A stretch of 7,333 nt of DNA from Clostridia bacterium (GTDB taxonomy: Bacteria > Bacillota > Clostridia > Oscillospirales > CAG-272), in assembly GCA_017466495.1 (NCBI GenBank), contig JAFTUB010000127.1:1-7333 (forward strand), in the 5' to 3' direction. Shown here piece after piece: positions 1-5,320 of this stretch (the stretch's first letter is position 1; each line of letters starts with the position of its first letter). Below the pieces are notes generated by a model. That model did no database searches, had not been told where the DNA came from, and saw nothing but the letters and a program-made list of their open reading frames with translations. The translations under genes were made by a program, and so were the position numbers.

Positions 1-2145
1 ACCGGCGACCGGGATTCGCTGCAGCTGATCACCGACGGAAATGCCACGTCCGGCGCAACCCGTGTCCTGCTCGCCACCAACGCTGACACTCTTATTTTTG
101 ATGAAGCGGCCTTTGAGGCCAAGTACGGGGTCAGGCCTTCCCAGTTCGTGGATGTAAAAGCCTTGATGGGAGATAGCTCGGACAACATTCCCGGCGTGCC
201 GGGGATCGGCGAGAAAACCGCTCTGAAGTTGATCGCGCAGTTTGGTTCGCTGGATAACGTTTATGCCGCTCTGCCCGAGGCTGATCTGACCAAGTCGGTG
301 AAAGCCAAGCTGGAGCAGGGAAGAGACAGTGCGCTTCTTTCCCGTGAATTGGCGCAGATCTTCTGCGAAGTTCCGCTGGATGCCGCGCCGGGGGACATGG
401 TCTATACCGGCATGGATCGGGAGGGCTGCCTGGCACTTTTCGAAAAGCTGGAATTCCATGCGCTGATCAAGCGGTTTGATCTGGGGGCGGCAACCAAGTC
501 CCACCGTACCGCAATGACCCCCACTGCAATATCGGCAGAGGGCTTGCTTGCCCTGCCGTCCGATGCTCCGCTGGCTGTGAGCCTTTCAGACGGAGAGGGA
601 TCCCTCCTGCTCTGCGGAGAGGATAATCTTTGGGAGATTCCGGTAGCCGACCTGCCTGCGGATTTCTTCGCGGCTCCCGCCCGTTCCTTTATCTGCTATG
701 ACTTCAAAGCGCTCCGCCGCGCATTGGCACGCCACGGCATCGGGTTTGAACGGTGCACCCATGATGTCATGCTGGCGGCCTACGTGCTCAATTCTTCGGA
801 CAACTACGGCCTGCCGAGATTGGTCAACCGCTACCTGGATGAAACCCATGATGAAACCATTCCCGCCGTGCAGTATGTGGCCGCCCTTTACCCCATCCTG
901 GATGCCAAGCTGCAGGAGGCTGACGAAGCACGGCTGATGTATGAGATCGAGCTTCCCACTGCCCGTGTCCTGGCGGACATGGAAGAGCGTGGCTTCAAGA
1001 TTGATCGGGAGGGCGTTCGGCAGTTTGGGGAGAAGCTTGCCCGCTATGAAGCGGAATATGCCGAGCGGATCTATATGCTGGCCGGCCGCACCTTCAACCT
1101 CAATTCTCCCAAACAGCTGGGGGAGGTTCTGTTTGAGGATCTCGGCTTGCCTGCGGGGAAGAAGACCAAGACGGGGTACTCCACCAATGCCGAGGTGCTG
1201 GAACGTTTGCGTCCCTTCCATCCCATCATTGAGGATATTCTGGATTACCGCCAGGTGGCCAAGCTTCGCGCTACCTATGCCGACGGCCTTCTTCGGGTGG
1301 CCGATGAGGCAGGGCGGATCCACTCCAGCTTCAATCAGACCGGGACGGCAACCGGCCGTCTGTCTTCTGCGGAGCCGAATCTGCAGAATATTCCCATTCG
1401 CACGGCACTGGGACGGGAACTTCGCCGTTTCTTTGTCCCCGAGAACAGCGACTATGTCCTGCTGGATGCTGACTACTCCCAGATTGAGCTGCGTCTGCTG
1501 GCTGATATCTCGGGGGATGAGGCCATGATCCGCGCCTTCGTTGTGGGTGAGGATATTCACACCGCCACTGCCTGCACTGTGTTCGGCGTGGAGCCGGAGG
1601 GGGTTACCCTTGAGCTGCGCAAACGGGCCAAGGCTGTGAATTTTGGCATTGTCTACGGCATCGGCGATTTTTCGCTGGCGCAGGACCTGGGGATTTCCCG
1701 GGCACAGGCCAAGCGGTATATTGAGGATTATCTGACCGCCTACAGCGGGATCGATGCTTATTTGAAGCGCACCGTTGCGGAGGCATACAACGACGGCTAT
1801 GTAAAAACCGTGTTTGGCCGCCGCCGCTTCATTCCCGAACTTGCCGGGCAGAATAAGAATCTTCGCAGCTTTGGAGAGCGGGTTGCCATGAACAGCCCCA
1901 TCCAGGGCAGCGCCGCCGATATCATCAAGATTGCCATGGTGCGTGTGGACGAAACCCTCCGCGCCCGCGGACTGGATGCCCACCTGATCCTCCAGGTGCA
2001 CGATGAACTGATCGTGGAGGCTCACCGCGATTGCGCCGAAGAAGCGCTGGCTATCCTGAAGGAAGAGATGGAGAATGCCGTGGCGCTTAAGGTTCCCCTC
2101 GATGTGGATGCGAAGATGGGGGAGACCTGGTACGACTGCAAATAA
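1..2145 (+). CDS. polA: DNA polymerase I, 3' part (5' end outside window)
   Basis: Template-directed repair and Okazaki-fragment polymerase with a 5' flap nuclease. The frame is open from base 1 with no start codon, so 714 residues are visible and roughly the first 140 are missing. Window codons 1-90 are the C-terminal part of the 5' nuclease: the TGDRD acidic cluster, then MGDSSDNIPGVPGIGEKTA, the metal-binding and helix-three-turn-helix motif. Codons about 170-300 occupy the place of the 3'-5' exonuclease, but the DxE, NxxxD and YxxxD signatures are not recognisable, so proofreading is probably lost, as in many Bacillota and Taq enzymes. The polymerase domain is intact: TATGRLSSAEPNLQNIPIRT, motif A DADYSQIELR (catalytic Asp at codon 491), motif B RKRAKAVNFGIVYG (codons 540-553) and motif C LQVHDE (Asp at codon 668). 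A GTG at 148 is an internal Val codon, not a start. It ends just before a strong terminator. Confidence 0.97.
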   Translation, partial: TGDRDSLQLITDGNATSGATRVLLATNADTLIFDEAAFEAKYGVRPSQFVDVKALMGDSSDNIPGVPGIGEKTALKLIAQFGSLDNVYAALPEADLTKSVKAKLEQGRDSALLSRELAQIFCEVPLDAAPGDMVYTGMDREGCLALFEKLEFHALIKRFDLGAATKSHRTAMTPTAISAEGLLALPSDAPLAVSLSDGEGSLLLCGEDNLWEIPVADLPADFFAAPARSFICYDFKALRRALARHGIGFERCTHDVMLAAYVLNSSDNYGLPRLVNRYLDETHDETIPAVQYVAALYPILDAKLQEADEARLMYEIELPTARVLADMEERGFKIDREGVRQFGEKLARYEAEYAERIYMLAGRTFNLNSPKQLGEVLFEDLGLPAGKKTKTGYSTNAEVLERLRPFHPIIEDILDYRQVAKLRATYADGLLRVADEAGRIHSSFNQTGTATGRLSSAEPNLQNIPIRTALGRELRRFFVPENSDYVLLDADYSQIELRLLADISGDEAMIRAFVVGEDIHTATACTVFGVEPEGVTLELRKRAKAVNFGIVYGIGDFSLAQDLGISRAQAKRYIEDYLTAYSGIDAYLKRTVAEAYNDGYVKTVFGRRRFIPELAGQNKNLRSFGERVAMNSPIQGSAADIIKIAMVRVDETLRARGLDAHLILQVHDELIVEAHRDCAEEALAILKEEMENAVALKVPLDVDAKMGETWYDCK

Positions 2146-2160
2146 ACCGAATCGCATACG

Positions 2161-2198
2161 AAAAGACCTGCTCTTGTGATACAAGGGCAGGTCTTTTT
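2161..2198. terminator. Strong intrinsic terminator after polA, probably shared with the facing gene
   Basis: Bases 2161-2177 and 2181-2197 form a 17-bp stem with one T-G wobble around a GAT loop; the core is AAAAGACCTGC pairing with GCAGGTCTTTT. The plus-strand transcript ends in five U residues, starting 15 nt after the polA stop codon. On the minus strand the 5' A-tract becomes UUUU, and the facing regulator gene stops at 2202. The hairpin can therefore end both convergent transcripts, though the U-tract is better for polA. Confidence 0.93.
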
Positions 2199-2201
2199 GA
2201 T

Positions 2202-2765
2202 TTATTCTTCGGGATGCCGTGCAATGGCGCGGCGGGCAATCTCCAGCAGGCGTTCTTTGAGCCAGTTGGGTGAGATGATCTGTACCTCGCCTTCGGCTAA
2301 GAGAATTGCGGCCAGGAAGAGATCCACCTGAGCAAATTCGCACAGGAATCGGTCGCCGCCTTTTTCTTCGGCGATGAATCGGTCGAGGGCCATGCGTGTG
2401 AGCTTGTCGGGGACGCGGAGAACTGCTGTGAAGGGAATCTGCAGCTGCACATAGCGGGGATGCCCGTTTTCTTCCTCTGCCTGCCGTTCCAGCAGACGGG
2501 TCTGCGCATCGAGAAATTCGGTGTAATCCCCTTCGTTGGCGTTCTTATAATAAATAGGAAGGGAAAAATCTCCGGTGTAGCAGAAGCCCCGGCGCTCCGG
2601 GGAATAGTGCAGGGGAGCCCCCAGCTCCTCTCGGAGAAAATGAATATCCCGCTGTCCCTGGCGGCGTGAGATGGAAAAACGCTCGCACAGACGCTGTGCA
2701 TTGGGATAGCGCAGCGCGCGGATCTGCTCGTGCAGCCATTGGATGCGGTTGTAAGCGTTGGACAT
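2202..2765 (-). CDS. Short HTH transcriptional regulator, YafY/WYL-like, apparently without the WYL domain
   Basis: Predicted DNA-binding protein of 187 residues. Residues about 7-60 look like the HTH_11 winged helix-turn-helix of YafY/DeoR-type regulators: a recognition-helix stretch SISRRQGQRDIHFLREELGA followed by a wing, YSPERRGFCYTG. Residues about 105-183 resemble the C-terminal extension of WYL regulators (VQLQIPF, then EVQIISPNWLKERLLEIARR). Residues 65-104 are a linker-like stretch, too short for a WYL core, and typical family members are about 300 residues. The start at 2765 is chosen because AAAGGGAG lies 5 nt upstream on the minus strand. An in-frame ATG at 2825 would overlap the upstream gene and lacks such a site. 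It follows the membrane protein gene by 22 nt, so the two are probably one transcript and the regulator may control that operon (inference). No effector or target can be named. Confidence 0.8.
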   Translation of the reverse strand: MSNAYNRIQWLHEQIRALRYPNAQRLCERFSISRRQGQRDIHFLREELGAPLHYSPERRGFCYTGDFSLPIYYKNANEGDYTEFLDAQTRLLERQAEEENGHPRYVQLQIPFTAVLRVPDKLTRMALDRFIAEEKGGDRFLCEFAQVDLFLAAILLAEGEVQIISPNWLKERLLEIARRAIARHPEE

Positions 2766-2787
2766 AACGGCTCCCTTTCTTGACGGA

Positions 2788-3642
2788 TCAGTTGTTTTCG
2801 GCGGTAACAGAAGCGGCAGGGGCAAGATTGTAGACCAGCGTATCGATGGTGCGGAACAGAATGTAGAGCCAAAGGCCAGAGAGAAGCATCAGCTCGAAGG
2901 CGTAACCGTCAAGTGCGGCCGAGAGTTTGGGCAGGGAAATCAGCCCTGCTACGCCGCCGATGCCCGCCAGCAGAAGGGCGGTGAACGCGCACACTAAGCC
3001 CAAACGAGGCTGAGCCTGCCCCATGAGGACACGAAGTTCCTGCAGGAAGAAGAGCATGATCCCGATCAAGGCCATCTGCAGCATGATCTTGATGGGGTTG
3101 TTCATGGCGCGGGCGAGGTCAAAGTAGCAGCGGGCGAGCGCGAGAAGTGCCCAAAGGGGAACGAAGAAGCCCAGAAGGATGCGTTTCTTATCGGCGCGGA
3201 ACGAGGGCTTGAGTGCGGCAAGGAAGTACAGACCGGCAAGAAGTGCGGCAGCGCAGATCAGATAGTGCAGAATCTTGTCCCGCATAAAGGTTTCACCGGC
3301 AAAGGTCACGGTGCCGCGATACGCACCGAGAAAAGAGAATCCGGCGTAGAAAATGAGGCAGAAGCCGCACAGCGCCGAAGCAAATGCCGATGCGCCGGAA
3401 AATGCGGGAAGAGTGTCCGACAAAAGATCGCGGGGCATGAAAATCAACATGGAGAAAGCCCAAATCAGAGAAAGGATGAGCAGCGCGTTCCCCATGGTTG
3501 GGATGGGGGTGCTCGGTGCGAAATATCCTGAGTCGGTTTCATATGCCAGCAAAAGCGCGCATACACGGAGTATAACTGCGATTCCGGTTAACGCAAACAG
3601 GGAATAGGCATAGATCTTTAACTTTGCGTGAATAGCGTTCAT
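2788..3642 (-). CDS. Multi-pass membrane protein of unknown function
   Basis: I do not recognise this 284-residue protein. It is strongly hydrophobic, with about eight predicted membrane helices near residues 10-33, 50-69, 83-107, 123-144, 155-173, 185-201, 213-236 and 247-266. Short charged loops separate them (MPRDLLSD, RADKKR, a QELRVLMGQAQPR segment). No catalytic motif, transporter signature or cleavable signal peptide is evident. The start at 3642 is supported by GAAGGA 8 nt upstream on the minus strand. The downstream regulator gene begins 22 nt after its stop, pointing to a two-gene operon transcribed away from the ribosomal protein operon. That the coding frame is real is supported by the regular helix pattern, the ribosome binding site and the tight spacing. 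The function is unknown. Confidence 0.8.
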   Translation of the reverse strand: MNAIHAKLKIYAYSLFALTGIAVILRVCALLLAYETDSGYFAPSTPIPTMGNALLILSLIWAFSMLIFMPRDLLSDTLPAFSGASAFASALCGFCLIFYAGFSFLGAYRGTVTFAGETFMRDKILHYLICAAALLAGLYFLAALKPSFRADKKRILLGFFVPLWALLALARCYFDLARAMNNPIKIMLQMALIGIMLFFLQELRVLMGQAQPRLGLVCAFTALLLAGIGGVAGLISLPKLSAALDGYAFELMLLSGLWLYILFRTIDTLVYNLAPAASVTAENN

Positions 3643-3720
3643 GGCGTTTTTCCTTCAATAATTATATTGTTTGTTTGTCTGATACCATTATTATAAAGCA
3701 TCTTTGTGAACAAATTGTAA
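3643..3720 (-). promoter_or_regulatory. Candidate promoter of the membrane protein/regulator operon
   Basis: On the minus strand there are two perfect TATAAT boxes, at 3690-3695 and 3661-3666. The first would start a transcript near 3683 and leave a 40-nt leader that includes the ribosome binding site. No good TTGACA-like box lies at 16-18 nt from either; the closest is TTACAA at 3715-3720 with a 19-nt spacer. The -10 is clear, but the whole promoter is only moderately supported. Confidence 0.4.
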
Positions 3721-3737
3721 CGATTGATGCAAAAAGC

Positions 3738-3813
3738 GCACAAAAGAGTAAAAAATTTCCCGTTTTAAGCTTCCATCGATGCAGATTCGGGGAGAAAATG
3801 GGCTCTTTTGTGC
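3738..3813. repeat. Long imperfect inverted repeat between the divergent promoters
   Basis: GCACAAAAGAG at 3738-3748 is an exact inverted copy of CTCTTTTGTGC at 3803-3813. Inside it, CCCGTTTT (3759-3766) pairs with AAAATGGG (3795-3802, one G-T pair), and CTTCC (3770-3774) with GGGAG (3790-3794, one wobble). Together that is about 24 pairs in three blocks, with a 10-nt and a 3-nt bulge on the left arm only. It lies outside both predicted transcripts, so it may be an untranscribed operator-like element, an unrecognised small RNA, or a relic. No promoter specific to it is evident. Confidence 0.6.
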
Positions 3814-3866
3814 ATAATGAACAAAAACAAGTCTGAAATTTCGTGAAATATTTCTTCCTGTTCGGC

Positions 3867-3922
3867 TGAAAAAAAGCAAAAAAAGCTTGCATTTTCAAGA
3901 AGGATATAGTATAATTATAGGG
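3867..3922 (+). promoter_or_regulatory. Sigma-A promoter of the S10 operon with A-rich upstream element
   Basis: The -35 box is TTGCAT (3887-3892), followed by a 17-nt spacer and a perfect TATAAT -10 (3910-3915). Start of transcription is expected near 3921-3923. Directly upstream of the -35, bases 3867-3886 are A-tracts (seven A, GC, seven A), as in UP elements of strong ribosomal promoters. It is the only convincing plus-strand promoter before rpsJ. Confidence 0.88.
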
Positions 3923-4035
3923 CTTGATGTGCGATGAAGCGAGAGGTTGCCGTGAAAAGTGCCAAATTGGTGCTTGGAACGGGTAATTTTCGTGGAGTAT
4001 GTCCGTGTCAACCGGGCGATAGCAAACTTTTCGGC

Positions 4036-4054
4036 GCAAGCCAACGGCTTTTTT
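4036..4054 (+). terminator. Weak terminator-like hairpin in the S10 leader (possible attenuator)
   Basis: AAGCC (4038-4042) pairs with GGCTT (4046-4050) around an AAC loop, and the U-run continues to 4054. The stem is only 5 bp. AGCAAA (4021-4026) could pair with TTTGCT (4052-4057) and tie up the U-run. A competing mini-hairpin, GGC-GCAA-GCC with a GNRA loop (4033-4042), would exclude the terminator stem. This suits a switch but is not proof of one. Confidence 0.35.
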
Positions 4055-4062
4055 GCTTTCGT

Positions 4063-4114
4063 CTTACCCCGGAGCTGTCGGAGCCTGTGTTTCGGCAAAT
4101 CCGGTTTTTGTAAG
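4063..4114 (+). terminator. Second hairpin with U-tract in the S10 leader (possible attenuator)
   Basis: CCGGA (4069-4073) pairs with TCCGG (4100-4104), with an inner GCC/GGC pairing (4083-4085 with 4094-4096). TTTTT (4105-4109) follows directly. CTTAC (4063-4067) can instead close the structure with GTAAG (4110-4114), burying the U-tract. The long, loosely paired interior makes it a mediocre terminator by itself. Confidence 0.35.
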
Positions 4115-4167
4115 GCGAGGGTTGAAACGCACGGGTGAGTGTTGAATGGTTTCGCCCCATTTTGAAA

Positions 4168-4212
4168 CGTTACGGCGGACGCGGTACCATGGTTCAGGCA
4201 TACGCTGTAACG
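4168..4212 (+). promoter_or_regulatory. 10-bp stem-loop just before the rpsJ ribosome binding site
   Basis: CGTTACGGCG (4168-4177) pairs fully with CGCTGTAACG (4203-4212), with one G-T wobble, around a 25-nt loop. It ends 11 nt before the AGGAGG of rpsJ (4224-4229). It could present or hide the ribosome binding site, or serve as a protein target. No U-tract follows, only AAATTTTG, so it is not an obvious terminator. Confidence 0.55.
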
Positions 4213-4237
4213 AAATTTTGAAAAGGAGGCAAAACAA

Positions 4238-4549
4238 ATGGCAGTCAAAGAAAAGATTCGTGTGAGACTCAAGAGCTATGACCACACTCTGATCGACACC
4301 GCAGCCGAGAAGATCGTGGAAGCAGCCAAGAGAAACGGTGCCACCGTTTCGGGTCCTGTCCCGCTGCCGACGGAGAAGGAGATCGTAACGATCCTCCGCG
4401 CCGTCCACAAGTACAAGGACAGCCGTGAGCAGTTTGAAATGCGCACGCACAAGCGTCTGATCGACATCATCAAGCCCTCGGCTAAGACCGCAGAGGCGCT
4501 GATGGCAGTCGAGCTCCCCGCCGGCGTTGAGATGGAGATTAAGCTCTGA
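4238..4549 (+). CDS. rpsJ: 30S ribosomal protein S10
   Basis: Small-subunit protein of the 30S head, also known as NusE, a partner of NusB and NusG in transcription antitermination. The 103 residues match the family's usual length and are collinear with S10 throughout. Hallmarks are KIRVRLKSYDH near the start, VSGPVPLPTEKE (38-49), the loop RAVHKYKDSREQFEMRTHKR (54-73) and the C-terminal LPAGVEMEIKL. The loop RAVHKYKD, where changes reduce tetracycline/tigecycline susceptibility in several bacteria, has the ordinary Gram-positive sequence, so no such mutation is visible. The start is fixed by AGGAGG 8 nt upstream and by family length. It is the first gene of its operon and is followed by an unusually wide 120-nt gap before rplC. 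Confidence 0.98.
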   Translation: MAVKEKIRVRLKSYDHTLIDTAAEKIVEAAKRNGATVSGPVPLPTEKEIVTILRAVHKYKDSREQFEMRTHKRLIDIIKPSAKTAEALMAVELPAGVEMEIKL

Positions 4550-4669
4550 TCTTTAATGAAGGCAAAATCAATCTTCCGGCGATGATGGCAAGTCGGATCC
4601 AGGTCATGTTGGCGGATCGCTGTTGATTGCGAAAATTCAAACCGTCAACCAATAACCAAGGAGGAAAAA
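4550..4669 (+). other. Intercistronic gap rpsJ-rplC with possible stem-loop
   Basis: This 120-nt spacer is far longer than the other gaps in the operon. It holds no convincing gene; the ATG frames here give at most 14 codons and have no ribosome binding site. It can fold: AATCAA (4566-4571) with TTGATT (4623-4628) outside, GCGAT (4579-4583) with ATCGC (4616-4620) inside, or alternatively GATCC (4596-4600) with GGATC (4614-4618). No U-tract follows, so it is not a terminator. The rplC ribosome binding site is at 4658-4664. Confidence 0.45.
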
Positions 4670-5302
4670 ATGAAAAAGGGTATTATCGGTAAGAAGATCG
4701 GTATGACGCAGATTTTTGACGAAGTCGGCAATGTCATTCCGGTAACGGTTATCGAGGCGGGCCCCTGTGTGGTTGCACAGAAGAAGACCGCCGAAAACGA
4801 CGGCTACGAGGCCGTACAGCTTGGCTTTATGGATGTGAAGGAAAAGCACATGACTAAGGCTGAGAAGGGTCATTTCGCCAAGGCAAATGTCGCTCCTAAG
4901 AAGCATCTGAAGGAGTTCCGCTTTGACGACTGCTCGGGTATCAACGTTGGCGACATTATCTCGGTCGAAACCTTCGCCGCAGGCGACAAGGTCGACGTAA
5001 CAGGGATTACCAAGGGCCACGGTTACTCCGGTGTCGTAAAGCGCTGGAACACCGCGATCAAGCGCATGACGCACGGCGGCGGCCCCATTCACCGTAACAT
5101 CGGTTCGGTGGGTGCTAACTCCACCCCCTCCCGCATCTACAAGAACAAGAAGATGCCCGGTCATTACGGTAGCGAGCAGGTAACTGTTCTCAATCTCAAT
5201 GTTGTTAAGATCGACGCAGAGAAGAACCTCATCGCCATCAAGGGTGCTGTTCCCGGCGCTCGCGGCGGTATCGTGTTCATCCGCGACTCGGTCAAAGCAT
5301 AA
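4670..5302 (+). CDS. rplC: 50S ribosomal protein L3
   Basis: Early-assembly 50S protein that binds 23S rRNA and sends a long loop toward the peptidyl transferase centre. The protein has 210 residues, a normal length. The N-terminal GIIGKKIGMTQIFDE is the family signature. The central extension runs from TKGHGYSGVVKRW (about residues 114-126) through MTHGGGPIHRNIGSVGANST and KKMPGHYGSEQVTV. This is the loop where linezolid or pleuromutilin resistance changes occur in other species, and nothing obviously aberrant is seen. The start is set by AAGGAGG 5 nt upstream. The reading frame begins 120 nt after rpsJ, with no separate promoter that I can identify in the gap, and rplD follows after 18 nt. 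Confidence 0.98.
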   Translation: MKKGIIGKKIGMTQIFDEVGNVIPVTVIEAGPCVVAQKKTAENDGYEAVQLGFMDVKEKHMTKAEKGHFAKANVAPKKHLKEFRFDDCSGINVGDIISVETFAAGDKVDVTGITKGHGYSGVVKRWNTAIKRMTHGGGPIHRNIGSVGANSTPSRIYKNKKMPGHYGSEQVTVLNLNVVKIDAEKNLIAIKGAVPGARGGIVFIRDSVKA

Positions 5303-5320
5303 ACGGAAGGAGGAATAACA

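Larger units (their letters stand above)
3922..4237 (+). promoter_or_regulatory. Long structured 5' leader of the S10 operon mRNA
   Basis: About 315 nt separate the predicted transcription start from the rpsJ start codon. The first section can fold as a three-way junction. GGTTG (3945-3949) pairs with CAACC (4009-4013). A hairpin AAGTGCC/GGTGCTT (3957-3963 with 3969-3975) and a hairpin CGTGGA/TCCGTG (3991-3996 with 4002-4007) branch from it. An optional extra pair of bases (3939-3940 with 4016-4017) lies beyond a GAGA/GG internal loop. Terminator-like hairpins and a 10-bp stem follow and are listed separately. S10 operons of gammaproteobacteria are autoregulated by L4 acting on their leader; whether L4 or another ligand acts here is inference. 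A 59-codon open frame (3934-4113) also runs through the leader. Confidence 0.7.

Noticed and set aside
148..150. GTG at 148 as the start of polA
   Set aside because: The frame is open upstream to base 1 and encodes recognisable 5' nuclease sequence (TGDRDSLQL), so the GTG is an internal Val codon.
586..2343. A 585-codon open frame on the minus strand across polA
   Set aside because: It is antisense to a gene with clear family motifs, runs into the 3' part of the regulator gene in another frame, and its protein has no recognisable domain. It is the usual shadow of a GC-rich coding sequence with few antisense stops.
2766..2825. An upstream in-frame ATG extending the regulator by 20 residues
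   Set aside because: It would overlap the membrane protein gene by 38 nt, adds a Pro/Leu-rich stretch unlike any HTH protein N-terminus, and the ATG at 2765 has a good ribosome binding site and starts right before the HTH.
3662..4272. Two overlapping minus-strand open frames of 125 codons each in the divergent region
   Set aside because: They cover promoters and leader RNA, are rich in Phe/Ser/Cys with no domain pattern, and would be antisense to the S10 leader and rpsJ start. I find no ribosome binding site that decides for them.
4556..4627. Small open frames of 9 and 14 codons between rpsJ and rplC
   Set aside because: Too short, with no ribosome binding site and no resemblance to a known leader peptide.
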